Source: Azolla caroliniana (Eukaryota; Polypodiophyta). Taken from it: a stretch of 64,000 bases of DNA. The stretch covers positions 14,322,001-14,386,000 of the forward strand of contig JBHGNT010000012.1 of the NCBI GenBank assembly GCA_043228905.1, read 5' to 3'. Below, piece by piece: positions 30,480 to 42,100 of this stretch. How positions within the stretch are numbered: position 1 is the first letter of the stretch; the number at the start of each line of letters is the position of its first letter. The notes under the pieces were generated by a model. That model saw nothing but the letters and a program-made list of their open reading frames with translations, was not told where the DNA came from and did not search any database. The position numbers were made by a program, and so were the translations under genes.

Positions 30480-32480
30480 ATGTCGTACAGAAATCCGATT
30501 CATTCCATCTAGATTTGACGCAACATGTCGAATTTTACTCTATACATCTAGAATTGGATATAATGCATCAAATTCCTGTAAGTCTTGGAATTTTTTTTTA
30601 AAATTCCATTAAAAAAATACTCTTGCATTTTAATGCATTGCATTGAATTCTAGCTACATAGACTAAAATATGATACATTGCATGGATTTCCCGAAAATAC
30701 ATAAATAAATACAAATTGAAAAAATAAAACATTTTCCCATAAATAAATAAATAAACATTTTTTATTTTACTTGTAAATAAATAAATAAAAATTGAAAATT
30801 TAGATTTCAATGGAAATCCAATTCTGTGCATCGGATTCAATTGAAAATCCAATTTCTCTTATTTTTTTGAAAATTTTCTTATTTTTTGAATTGTTTTTGA
30901 ATTTGTTTTTATTTTTCCCATAAAAAAATAAATAAAAATTGAAAAATGGATTTTCAACGGAAATCCGATGCACTGCATCGGATTTTGGTTGAAGGTCCAC
31001 TTTTACGTATTTTTTTTCCAAATTTGCTTTTTTTTTTGAATTTTTTTGAATTTTTTCTATAAACAATAAATAAATATTGAAAAAATAGATTTTCAATGGA
31101 AATCCGATGCACTGCATCGGATTTCCATAGAAAATCCACTTCTTCTTATTTTTTTCCAAATTTTCATAGTTTTTAGAATTTTTTTGGTATTTTGTTTGTC
31201 TATTTTCTCATAAATAACTATATAGAAATTGAAAAAATGAATTTTCAAAGGAAATCCGATGCATTGCATCGGATTTCTATTGAAAGTCCACTTTTTGCTA
31301 TGTGGTATATTTTCATATTTTAAAATATTTTTTTGTATTTTTTAAATTTTTTTCCATTTTTTCCCATAAATAAATAAATAAAAATTGCAAAAAATGGGTT
31401 TTCAACAGAAATCCGATGCACTACATCGGATTTCTATTGAAAATCCATTTTGTCTTATTTGTTTCCAATTTTTCAGATATTTTGAATTTGTTTTTGTATT
31501 TGTTTTGAATTGTTTTTGTTTTTATCATAAATAAATATATAGGAATTGAAAAAAATGGATTTTCAACGGAAATCCGATGCACTGCATCGGATTTCCATTG
31601 AAAGTCCACTTTTTCTTGTTTGTTTACAAATTTTCTTATTTGTTTATATTTTTCTCTAAAAAAGTGTTAAAAATAAACAAATTGTGATTTTCTCCATTTA
31701 AAATGATGTGTTTTCAACGGGAATCCGATGCAGAGTGCATCGGATTCCCGTTGAAAACAAATCATTTTCAACAAGATTTTCAATGGAAATCCGATGCACT
31801 GCATCGGATTTCCGTTCAAAATCACTGAGTTTCAGTAGAAATCCGATGTAGTGCATCGGATTTCCGTTGAAAGTCCAATATTTTTCTTATGTTTTTTCAT
31901 AAAACATTAATTTGCAATTGAAATCCGACTCAATGGTTCAGATTTTGTTGAAAATGTAATAATTTTTTATTATCTAATTGTTTTATGAAAAACCTAAAAG
32001 AAATTTGGATTTTTAATTGAAATTCGATGTAGTGCATTAGATTTTAGTTGGAAATTCACTTTTTTAATATATTTTTATTTATTTTTTGAAAAAATGAAAA
32101 ACAATTGAAAAGAAAGAGGATTGCCAGCTAAAATCTGATGCAATGCATCAATGTCTAGCTGTATAGACTACGATCTGATGTAGTGTATCGGATTTCAGTT
32201 GAAAAGCCGTTTATTATTTTTTTATATGGAAAATAAATAAATAAATAACATTGGAAAAAGAAAAAAGAAAAAAGGATTTTCGACTCTAATCCAACGCATT
32301 GCATTAGATTCTAGCTATATATTCTAAAATATAATGTAGTGCATAGTATTTTAGCTGAAAATCGATTTTTTATTTTTTAATGGAAAATTTTTTAAAAATT
32401 ACAAAAAGAAAAAAAACTTGGATTTTCAACTGAAATCTAGTGCATCGCATTGGATTCCAATTAAAAATCCAAGATTTTTT
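30480..32480. repeat. Array of about 15 palindromic hairpin units
   Basis: The core GAAATCCGATGCACTGCATC and its mirror half recur at about 30955, 31096, 31248, 31405, 31566, 31721, 31785 and 31838, with decayed versions at both flanks. Each core forms a stem of up to some 20 bp, such as TTTTCAAYGGAAATCCGATG paired with its complement. Units are spaced roughly 60-160 bp apart, and the spacers are T/A-rich and similar to each other (TTGAATTTTTTT, CCCATAAATAAATAAA). The central units are nearly identical and the outer ones diverged, as in a tandem array that grows in the middle. Confidence 0.88.
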
Positions 32481-32639
32481 ATTTTTTCAAATTTTATTGT
32501 TTCAAATTTTCAATGGGTTTTAGATTAGTTTTCTGACACAGGTATATAATATAAAACTTACATCAATTTAGATTAACGTTATATTCTATTCTTCAGTTTG
32601 ATGTTACCTGTGCAATTTCATTCTACTGTCATGTACTAC

Positions 32640-32960
32640 TAAAACATACGCCTTAAAGATTATCAGGAACTCTGTTGCATTAGAGAAGGACCTTGAGCAA
32701 GTTAATGTCATCAAAATGAGGATCCAAGGTATCTGGGGTTGTCCTGATCAAGACCAAGAAGTTGGGGCAAAGCATATCAATAAAACTTAGATGTTCCAGA
32801 TGACTTTTAGAAAACTTATGGAACTATAGATGAAGACGCAGGGCAACTTGTTGAATTAGAAGACGTTTCAGAATCTGAACATACTAACAATTCAACTTAG
32901 CGTACTGACGAAGCCAATGAGGACAATCCTGATGAAAGAGCTAATCCTGAGTAGACGGCT
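32640..32960 (+). pseudogene. Relic of an unrecognised protein, related to 61775-62050
   Basis: With frameshifts the plus strand reads VIKMRIQGIWGCPDQDQEVGAKHI, then EDAGQLVELEDVSESEHT and an acidic tail. The minus-strand frame at 61775-62050 has INKRIKALWECPDQDEEVGAKHI and ELIHLLVDEPGKLIDLD at matching places. Family not recognised; being inside the TIR element suggests a transposon-borne protein. Confidence 0.55.
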
Positions 32961-33656
32961 TTACCAGACTTATTATTCGATTGAATGGTTATGGCTTATT
33001 GTAAATTTTGAACAATATGAATTGTTAAATTTTGACGTAATATATAAGTTGAGCTTACTTATAATTTTCGTGTAACAATCATTGAACTTAGAAATTAAGT
33101 ATACTTGTATGTGTACATGTTATCTAAACTCTCCTTTATCATTTGGGGTATATCGGAGATAAGTTTATACTCTATCATTTACTCGTATGATTGGAATGTT
33201 ATTGTAGACTAGTTTATTTATACATTGATAGTGTCATGTATCACGTGTCAATGGAAATTTTCTCTTGACATAGTAGTATCTCTTAATTGCAAGGTTCACA
33301 ATTTGCTTTAAGATGTATTATATTTAAATATACACACAGAATTAGAAGAATTCACTTATTCAATGGGGCATGCTTTTTAGAATATGCACAAGGAGCCGTG
33401 TTACTATTATACTTGTGTTGACAAATACACCCCTGTCTAAGATTTGGACAAAAACATGGTACATAGAATATACGTCGGATGATTTTGTTGACGTGATATT
33501 AGTTTGTTCTTTTTTTCGCTATGTTTTCATAAACCACATACACATGCGTCGTGCCTTGTTGAAATTTTGCTTAAATAAGGCATTTTTTAACATCTCACTA
33601 AGATATGAAAAAGAGAATGCGACATATTACTTGTTTCAAATGACCCGGTGTTCTCT

Positions 33657-33741
33657 GGTTTTGGGATGAAAAAAACGCTTGTAGCAAGAAGGAAACACAA
33701 CTATGCCTCATGTAAGGCTGAGGAATAGCTTTGAGGCATTG
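33657..33741 (+). pseudogene. LINE ORF1, middle part
   Basis: An 85-bp island of LINE sequence between two insertions. It contains the frame ...RLRNSFEALLEE when joined over element B; a motif of the kind NSFEAL is common near the end of plant LINE ORF1. Its last 5 bases CATTG are the target duplication of chromovirus B. Confidence 0.65.
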
Positions 33742-33840
33742 TGTCGAGAGAGAGAGAGTATATTGTAAAGATAATGTATTGCACTGGAAGATGGAATACA
33801 ATAAACAACAAGGGAGCTCTAGAATGGCGTTGAACCAAAT

Positions 33841-33874
33841 TGGTTCATCCCTTATTATTAGATGCATATTTATA
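33841..33874 (-). promoter_or_regulatory. TATA box and predicted transcript start of chromovirus B
   Basis: Minus-strand TATAAATA begins at 33874. The string AATTTGGTTCAACGCC begins at 33841, again 33 nt away. It lies in the near-palindrome TTGAACCAAATTGGTTCA (33830-33847). Confidence 0.7.
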
Positions 33875-33920
33875 AGTCTTAATAGGGTATTCTAGAAAAT
33901 CTTAGAATAAAGATTAGGCT

Positions 33921-34008
33921 AGAATATTCTAGAATGTTCTAAACAATAGAGCACTCTCAAATACTCTAGAACATTCTAGAACATAGGCACTCTCGAATAT
34001 TCTAGAAC
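33921..34008. promoter_or_regulatory. Heat-shock element array in chromovirus B
   Basis: AGAATATTCTAGAATGTTCT at 33921-33940 holds four perfect units GAA-TTC-GAA-TTC at 5-bp spacing. GAACATTCTAGAA (33969-33981) and GAATATTCTAGAA (about 33995-34007) hold three each. All are 50-140 bp upstream of the TATA box. Confidence 0.65.
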
Positions 34009-34082
34009 ATAGAGTACTCTAGAATACTTTATGATATTCTATATAGTTTATAAATTCTTTACACATAAATATATCATTACAA

Positions 34083-34129
34083 TGGTTAAGAACTCAACAC
34101 ATATATAACAAGGTTGTGGGTTTGATTCC
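34083..34129 (+). other. tRNA-like A-box/B-box module in chromovirus B
   Basis: TGGTTAAGAACTC (34083-34095) and GGTTTGATTCC (34119-34129), in plus orientation and so antisense to this LTR, as in element A. A second copy lies in the right-hand U3 at about 37469-37516. Confidence 0.58.
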
Positions 34130-34181
34130 TTGTAAACCCAAATCGCGTGTAAGTGTCATCATGACACTACCCCCCTTTTTT

Positions 34182-34432
34182 GACGACTCGTATCACAAGT
34201 CGTATGGGTTGAACTAGGACCTGGCTTATGAGGATATTGTCAATGAAATTCGGTGACTATGTCCACAACATTGACAAGATTTGTTGCAGGTTTCCAAGTT
34301 CGATCATTGGGTGTATAGCCTAACCAATCGACCAAGTAATACAACTCATTGCGCGCAATCTTGGAATCGAGAATGGCAGCAACCTCAAATTCTGGTTCTT
34401 CCAAAAACTCTACAGGTGGTGGGGACTTGTAA
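34182..34432 (-). pseudogene. Chromodomain tail of chromovirus B
   Basis: The minus strand encodes FEVAAILDSKIARNELYYLV, then DWLGYTPNDRTWKPATNL and a basic end, with one in-frame stop. This is the C-terminal chromodomain of integrase, thought to guide insertion to modified chromatin. The polypurine tract AAAAAAGGGGGGTAG (34167-34181) follows directly. Confidence 0.85.
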
Positions 34433-34439
34433 GATGTTT

Positions 34440-35112
34440 GTTAAGTAGTTTCAAGCTAGCCTCGGAGATACCGACAACACTACGACGACAATAAACAAGA
34501 TTCGAAGGCTTCGACAAGGATATCGTCCCACGTCGACTTACGCAGCCAATTTCCATCTCTTGGCATGCGATATCCCTTGGGATGAGGCGGCTCTAATGGA
34601 TCAATTTCGTCAAGGTTTGTGTAATGATGTCAAAGATCTTCTTTTTACCTTTCATGAAGATCCAAAATCTCTTATAGAGGCAATTAGTCGAGTTGTGTGA
34701 TGTGATAATTGCCTATTTGAGCAATGCTTGGAGCGCCAACAAATGTTGCGCTGTCAACCGGAACAAACGTACGCTTCTATAGTCGCAACGCCTCCACAAG
34801 TTTCTAGACCCATCACGAGGGATGGCCCAACTCCAATGGAAATAGATTCAACACAACGTCGGGGGCCCTTATCGGATGTTGAGAAGCAACGACGTCGAGC
34901 ACACCGATTATGTCTATATTATGGGGGTCCATGACATATAGCCGTGAATTGTCCGCATAAACCTAGACGTCAAGTATACCAAGTAAGTGCACAAGACAAC
35001 CCTACTTCAAGCTCCATTATTACTTCTAATAACATGAGTAAGCCTAGTAGTCCATGCCATGAGAATAAATTCGATGTCTTGAGCCAATTAGAGGATGTGT
35101 TAAACGAGTAAG
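34440..35112 (+). pseudogene. Chromovirus B gag, C-terminal half (inverted segment)
   Basis: Plus-strand frames give TTINKIRRLRQGYRPTSTY, LACDIPWDEAALMDQF, a stop near 34698, then QPEQTYASIVATPPQVSRP and a damaged zinc knuckle CLYYGGP followed by a stop. It matches element A gag from about 8540 to 9176. Confidence 0.88.
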
Positions 35113-37196
35113 TCCAGCCAAAATAGGAGCCATTTGGTTGGACAACCCTAGATATGTAGAGTTAGTTCCTAGTCATGGTTCCATTTCATCAAATCAAGTT
35201 AGTCGAGTTTTTTCTGCACAAGTTGAACTTAGCACATCTACTTGTCATCGAGTCCTAGCCTTTGCCCTCTTAGATTCTGGAGCCAACTCTTGTTTCATGG
35301 ATCGTGAGTTTGCATTGACACAAAACATCCTCTTGAATAGCCTCCCTAACCCAATATCCGTAGAAGTCATCTATGGCCATCCCATAGCATCAGGTGATAT
35401 AGTCGAAGAGCTCGAGCCAATTCGTGTAGTTCTTGGTGATTTGGCAAGCATAATCTCTTTCAACATTATTTGTAGTCCAGAACACCCATTAGTTCTAGGT
35501 CTCCCTTGGTTTGAACTACATAACCCGAAGATTGATTGGATGAAAAGAACAATTGAGGAATCCCAAGAAAAAAGAACTACACCCACATCCCTCAACACTC
35601 CAATATTTGATACTAGATCCCATAAGTTATCAACCATCTCTCTCCATCAGTTACGTGAGGAAGGGGGGAACGAGGACATGTTCGTATTTGCAATCGTAGC
35701 AACTCCATCAACCCCATCACCCATCTTACCGGAGCCGGACATCCAATTAACAAAAAAATATAAAGAGTTTTCAGTCGTCTTTGATAATGTGAAGGCAAAT
35801 ACACTGCCAGAGCATAGGCCATACGACTGCCCCATTGACTTACAACCAGGGAAAGAACCGCCATGGGGGGCAATTTATAATCTCTCACCTGTAGAGCTAG
35901 AGACTTTGCGGGAATATATCGATGAGAATCTGGCAAGCGGATTCATCCGGCATTCTAGATCCCCTGCTGGTGCACCTATCTTCTTTGTTTAGAAGAAAAA
36001 CGGGTCTCTTCGATTGGTTGTGGATTATCGAGGCCTGAACAAAGTGATTATCCGGAATAGATATGCTCTATCATTTATCTCGAACCTTTTGGAACGTCTC
36101 AGTGGAGCAAAATATTTCACAAATTTGGATCTTCGCGGTGCATACAATCTAGTTCGGATTCGTCCAAGGGATGAATGGAAAACTACTTTTCACACTTGTT
36201 ATGGACATTTCGAGTATATTGTGATGCCATTCTGTCTCACAAATGCACTTTGCAGTGTTCCAGCATATGGCGAATGATATTTTTCGAGATTTTCTCGATA
36301 TCTTCACTATAGTTTACCTGGACGACATTTTGATCTACTCAAAGATTGAAGAGGAGTATGATAAACATGTTCGTCAGGTATTACGTCGACTACGAGAATA
36401 TGGTCTCTACGCAAAATTAGAAAAGTGCAGTTTCGGCCAGAATCAAGTGGAGTTTTTGGGGTATGTTGTATCATCAACTGGTATCTCTATGGACCCAATG
36501 AAGGTTCAAACAATTTTAGATTGGCAAACACCCCTTTCAGTGTGTGATGTACAATGTTTTCTCGGGTTTGCAAATTTTTATCGGAAATTCATTAAAAATT
36601 ATTCCAAGGTCATGCTTCCGCTCACCCGACTCACACACAAAAATCAACCATTCATATGGAATTCAGAGGCGACCGAGGCGTTCGAAAGTTTACAATGAGC
36701 ATTTACAACAACACCTATTTTGGCTCATGTTGATCCTAAGAAACGCTTCATCCTTGAAGCTGATGCGTCAGACTTTGCATTAGGAAGTGTTCTATCACAA
36801 ATTGGAGATGACGGGCAACTACATCCTATTGCTTTTCATTCCCGAAAATTCGAAGCTGCAGAGATTAACTACGAGATCCATTACAAAGAGCTTCTAGCAA
36901 TTGTGGATTCTTTTCAACAATGGCGACATTTTCTGGAAGGTTCTTCTCAGAAGATCATGGTCTACAATGATCACAAGAACCTAACATATTTCCAAAATGC
37001 TTGAGTCTTAAGTTGGGGACAAGATTGTTGGGCGCAATTTTTAACTCACTTCGACTTTGTAATCATATATCACCCAAGGATGCAACAAGGAAAAGCGAAT
37101 GCTCTTTCTCGACGCTCTTATATGGAACTTCATCCAGGAGAACTAGCTATTGAGCATAAAAAACAAATCCTTTTGGGTCCAAATCGCCTACGATTA
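35113..37196 (+). pseudogene. Chromovirus B protease, RT and RNase H (inverted segment)
   Basis: Protease with an intact LLDSGANSCFMD (near 35270-35300). RT starts at KEPPWGAIYNLSPVELETLREYI, has a TAG at 35990-35992, continues VVDYRGLNK and shifts frame near 36245. The catalytic block is [11 protein letters not shown]. RNase H has [18 protein letters not shown] and [11 protein letters not shown], then a stop near 37003. It ends near NRLRLM, before the integrase. It is better preserved than element A in protease and in the region after YLDD. Confidence 0.9.
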
Positions 37197-37200
37197 ATGA

Positions 37201-37540
37201 CAGTTTGAACCAAATTGGTTCATCCCTCTTATTATTAGATGCATATTTATAAGTCTTAATAGGGTATTCTAGAAAATCTTAGAATAAAGATTATGCTAGA
37301 ATATTCTAGAATGTTCTAAACAATAGAGCACTCTCAAATACTCTAGAACATTCTAGAACATAGGCACTCTCGAATATTCTAGAACATTCTAGAACATAGA
37401 GTACTCTAGAATACTTTATGATATTCTATATAGTTTATAAATTCTTTACACATAAATATATCATTACAATGGTTAAGAACTCGACACGTATATAACAAGG
37501 TTGTGGGTTCGATTCCTTGTAAACCCAAATCGTATGTAAA
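37201..37540 (-). repeat. Right-hand U3 of chromovirus B
   Basis: Nearly identical to 33838-34150, but it stops at the transcript-start palindrome. The junction with pol reads TGACAGTTTGAACCAA, the same letters as an LTR end plus primer-binding site in this family. A five-unit heat-shock element (GAATATTCTAGAACATTC plus TAGAA) lies at 37372-37394. Confidence 0.85.
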
Positions 37541-37545
37541 CATTG

Positions 37546-38224
37546 TTGGAAGAATAGAGGATCTATTACAGGATCAAAGGTCAAATAATGATGAAGAGGT
37601 GGAAGTATCAGGCTAAGATTGGTGAAAGAGTGGTTACGCACTGGGAGGTGGCAAGAAAGCTCACCAATCAGTTCCGAAACTCAGAAGTTGCATGAGACAA
37701 GACAAGTAATTATAGGGGTAGATGTTCGAGTCCCAGTCAAATTTGTTCAGTCCAAAAGATCCCTAAGGGATAGGTTCGACAAGGGGCCTGCAGGTTTAGC
37801 CAACAAGCTCTCAAGAGATTGATTGACTTGTGTCATGAGGAAGGCTCGGGGCTGAGGGTTTACGTGGTTGTCAATGAACGCAACAAGTTGCCAAAGCCAA
37901 TAACATGGAATAGTTCCATAACCAGTAGGGCGAACAAGTGCTTTAACAATTTGCCCATCACTTCGAATGGGGATAAATGGAGAGTGATGTGGATGAATGT
38001 TAAAATGATTTGTGAGAGGGTTAATTATTCATGGATTAAAAAACAATTGCTACTATGCATAGAAGAGAGGGTAGACTCCCTCGATGAGGTGTTGCACTTC
38101 CATGAGGAGGAAATGGAGGATGCAATGAGGCAGGATGTTGTGTTGGGATGGGAGAGGCTCAATAAGGGAGGTTGGGCGTGGACTCGGGGGGGGGGGGGGG
38201 GGGAGGGGGGACTTCACTCATGTT
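37546..38224 (+). pseudogene. LINE ORF1, last part
   Basis: Frames with VKEWLRTGRWQESSPIS, LRDRFDKGPAGLANKLS and IDLCHEEGSGLRVYVVVNER continue the LINE after chromovirus B. A run of about 15 G (38187-38201) ends it, just before ORF2. Confidence 0.65.
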
Positions 38225-38227
38225 TTC

Positions 38228-39172
38228 ATGAAATTACTCACGTGGAACATACAAGGTCTAGGGGGTAGCAAATGTATGTTGGAGAGGAAGAACTTCCGAC
38301 AGGAGTTCAAATCCCCAAGTTTCAAGGGGGTCTCAGATATATTGTTGTTGGAAGAGCACCATCTAAGTGTGAACAAGATCTTGAATATTGGCAATCCTCT
38401 TGAGGGGGATTGGCAGACGTTCTGGTCCCCAGCTCAAGGTGAGCACGATAGGAAAGCGGGTGTATGTGCATCTATAAGGAAGTATTCAGATGTCGTTGTG
38501 GTGGGACATGACACCATAATGGAGGGACATGTCATCTATATGACTATTAGATGGTCCCAATGCATAATTGGCATAATAAATGTGTATGCGCCCAATTCGT
38601 CAATGAACCGGGCCCTTTTTTGGAGGCAATTGGCCGATGGCCAGCCGATTGCAGATGCATGGATCCTTGCAGGGGATTTTAACATGACTTTGTACAAAGA
38701 GGATAAGGTGGGGGGTATGCAAATGGTGGTACAGGGGGCTGAGCTAGTTGCATGAGATTTGTTGATGGGTCGAATGGGGGTGAAAGATGTCTAGCATGTA
38801 ATAAAAAAGCCTCGAAGTTCGCTAAACTTTTCGAGAGCAGGCTGCAGTATGAATGGCTTTTGCATGTCTCGCATAGCCAGAATATACATCAGTTTAGAAC
38901 TAGAAAATTTTGGAATCAATGTTGAAATCATTGCAGGTTCAGCCTACTCCGATCATATGCCGATTAAGATAACGCTAGAAACGCAGAGGAGGCCAGCAAG
39001 GGACTGCAATGTGAGGATCAACAAAAAACGTTTTGAGGATGCGGAGGTGAGTAGAAACATAAGGCATATATGTGAAAGCAATTCGGCTGGGTGTGGTGCA
39101 ATTGATAAACTTCGAGAGAAGATTATCGAAACTTCAACTTTCTCCACAGGGCAACTAAAAGTAGAATTGTGA
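38228..39172 (+). pseudogene. LINE ORF2: AP-like endonuclease domain
   Basis: ORF2 opens at about 38228 with MKLLTWNIQGLGG. Active-site blocks follow in order: TWNIQG, LEEHHLS, INVYAPNS, LAGDFNMT (up to 38755, then a stop) and SDHMPI near 38957. This enzyme nicks target DNA to prime reverse transcription. Stops at 38753 and a frameshift before 38849 disable it. Confidence 0.9.
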
Positions 39173-42100
39173 GGTCTAAGGAGGAAGAAATGTGTTTAAG
39201 GAGATCAATAGTGGCTGGCCAAAGGCTATTACAGAAAGATCCCCGATGCCAATGGTCCAGGGTAGGCCTTGAGGCTGCCAGAGAAACGTTGCAGCGCTTG
39301 ATTGCATCCAGAAATACGATGCTATTTAGGAGTTCAGCGGCATGGTGAAGCAAAAATGGGGATAAGGTGAATAAACAATTTTTCATGCATAAACAACCTA
39401 GAACAAACTATAGCTACAATTCGAAGCTGGTTAAGGAAGATGGCTCTATGTCGGAGGATATTTCGAAGATCTTGGAGGCGGTCACCTCACATTGTCATGA
39501 GTTGCTTTCAGATAGTTGTAACAATATCCTCGAACAACCTACTCTGATAGAATATGTGTTAGGGAATGAAGCACAAAATTTCAGATGCGGCTCAAGGTAA
39601 TCTTGCGAGGCCTCTCTTGGAAGAGGAGGTGGTTGATGCTTTGGCAGGTATTTGCAGAACGTCCTGTCCCGACTCCGATGGACTATCAAGAGATTTTTTT
39701 GAAAAATTATGGGACGTGATCAAGGCTGATTTGGTTGATGGGCTAAAAGAGGCATGGGTTGTTGGGTGCTTACCTGCGCAATTTCAAGAGGGGATGATAT
39801 TTCTAATTCCTAAGGTACAAGGTGTAATAACTTATGCAAGGCAATGGAGAGCGATCACATTGCTCAACACAGTATATAAGATATTTGCCAATATACTAAC
39901 CAAGAGGGTAAAATCGTACCTAGATGAGCTAATCCATGTTGGACAAACAAGGTTCATGGAAAACAGATGCATAATTGATAATGTGTTGACATTTTGGGAG
40001 GCGATTGCCTTGGCAAAGAAAACCAATCCGCACATTTCCTATCTCATGTTTGACTTTGAGAAGGCATATGACATAGTGGCCTTTTTTACATAAAGTCATG
40101 GAAAGGTTGGGATTACCTTTAAAATGGAGATCGGTTGTGTTGGCCCTTTACAAAGGAAGTTAGAGTAGGGTGTTAGTGACAAGGCATCGTGGCCCATCGA
40201 TTCCATTACGCAGTTCTGTTAGACAGGGGTGCATGTTGGCCCCCTACCTTTTTTAATTTATTACAGAGGCATTATCTTTCTTTTTGAACAGATCGGAGGT
40301 AGGAATAAGGGGTTTAGTTATTCCGCAGGCGAGCAAGGATCTGCTGGACTCTAAGTATGTAGATGACATTATGCTTTACTTGCAAGGCAATGATGCTAAT
40401 TTACAAAAGGTTGAAGGACGGATTGAGATGTTTTGCAAAGCGTCATGGGGGAAATTTAACTGGAACAAAAGTAGAGGATTATGGGTAAGTTCAAAGCCAC
40501 GATTGTTACCTAATGTTGATTTTGAATGGGTCCCCACTGGCATGGTTGTTAAGTATTTGGGCTTTTTGGTGGGAGTTGAGACACCTAAAAATCAGCTGCT
40601 TGAGCAGGTGAGAGACAAAATTAGAAAAAAGCTTCGGCTATGGGAATCGGTAAAGCTTTCCCTTGCAGGTAGGGTGGTTGTGGTGAACCATATTTTGTTG
40701 GCCACCATGTGGCATTCAGTGGCATGTTGGATGTTAGACTAAGCCTGCATAAAAAATATTAAGGTAATGGTGAGAGGGTTCTTGTGGTCGGGTAGAGACA
40801 ATGAGATGTCGTCAGGTAAAGTGGCGTGGGGTTGTTTAATTAAGGCGATGAATCAGGGAGGACTTGGACTGGTGGATCCGGTTCACCAAAGTAAGGCTCT
40901 ACTTGGTAAGCTTCTTGTGCGAAGTCTGCAACCCGGACCAAAATTGTGGAAGGTGCTCCTTAGGAACAGAGTTGACCTTTGGTGTCCAAGAAATGGTGGT
41001 CCTTGGCAGGCAAATACATGGTGGTTGTTCAATCCAACTCTAAAGTTGAAAGAACTGGCTAACACAAAGGATAGGGTGGTTCGCGCCATAATGAAGGCGT
41101 GGTCAAGTTTAAGAGAAGGGTTGGTCTTAATGCAACCAAAAACATTGGATGAACGGCTACGACAACCATTGTTTTGGAACCCTAGGATTAGAAGTGAAGA
41201 GGGTATGATGCTTGGGCAACAAAAGTACTTGCCTTGGGGGAGGACGCTAGGGTACAAGATTAGGTTGGTACATGATTGGGAGGTCTTAAGCATGAAGAGG
41301 TGGGAGGGCCAGGCTGTTAGTTGTAGGTTTTACTAGAAGACTAGAGAAGGTGACCCAACTAATAGATGAGGTTGTTGATGGATTAGGTAAGTTGAATGCA
41401 GAAGAGGCAATTTGGTCAGGCTAGTTTGTAGGTGAGAGGGTGATGCACAACTTATCCGTGGTAGGTGCTCAACTAACGAGGATTGTTTGTGGGGTAACCT
41501 AAGTTCTTTGACAAATGATGGCAGGTGGTTGGCAGTGTTGGAGGGTAGGAGGTGGCAATTGAACCCAGACCCTAAGACACTTGATCATGATTGTAAAATA
41601 TGGTTTTTCGATAACAAACCCTTATATGATTTGGTGTGGGATCCATTGGAGGTATGGTGGCAAACACCAGGAACAAACAACTTGAAAAAGTTTTTTGAGT
41701 AGAATACCAAGCTAGGAAGATGAATCATTGGATCCAAAACAATGGGTGTTGTAATGATTTGCAATAGTTGGAAGGATAAAGGCATTTCAAACGACGATCT
41801 GAAGTCGTTTTGGAGGAGGCTATGGGCATTGGATATGCCAGAGAAAATTAAGGCTTGGTTGTGACTTCTTAGCCACAAGGCGGTACCGGTAAGCGAGTGG
41901 TTGAGTTCCCGTGGTGGCGAGGTTGTCTGTAAGTTATGTGGACATGCTTTGGAATCCATCTCTCATTGTTTTTGGAATTGTACAAAGGCGATTACCATTT
42001 GGAGTAGAAGCCTTCGAATCATGGCTGCTTGTGGTGTGAAAGGGAACATTGTGTGGGGCTCCATACAAGGACTGTCTCTAAAAGGGGAAAGCTGGGGTGA

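Larger units (their letters stand above)
29720..33652. mobile_element. TIR element carrying a 2-kb hairpin array
   Basis: Left end AACACCGGGACATTTGAAAC and right end (reverse complement) AACACCGGGTCATTTGAAAC continue as near-identical inverted repeats for about 37 bp, through AATATGTCGCATT. CTCT occurs directly outside both ends (29716-29719 and 33653-33656), a possible 4-bp target duplication. The LINE reading resumes after it. Inside are the hairpin array (30480-32480) and two coding relics, one on the minus strand (about 29950-30250) and one on the plus strand (32640-32960). No transposase was recognised, so the superfamily is open. Confidence 0.72.
33742..34166 (-). repeat. 3' LTR of chromovirus B
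   Basis: Minus strand TGTCATGATGACAC...CTCTCTCGACA. Contains an antisense tRNA-like module (34083-34129), heat-shock elements (33921-34008), a TATA box (33867-33874) and the transcript-start palindrome (33830-33846). Confidence 0.88.
33742..37540 (-). mobile_element. Chromovirus B, internally inverted and truncated
   Basis: CATTG occurs directly outside both ends (33737-33741 and 37541-37545). The left end is a complete minus-oriented LTR (33742-34166), preceded in element direction by a polypurine tract (34167-34181) and a chromodomain tail. The centre (about 34440-37196) is gag-pol in the opposite, plus orientation. The right end (37201-37540) is a minus-oriented U3 only, without R and U5 and lacking about 14 terminal bases. 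Much of integrase, the Gag N-terminus and the usual PBS region are missing. The perfect target duplication implies the rearranged molecule was formed before integration. Confidence 0.82.

Noticed and set aside
30480-32480. CRISPR-like array
   Set aside because: The repeated cores are palindromes with similar, not unique, spacers, and the DNA is plant nuclear; it is a hairpin tandem array.
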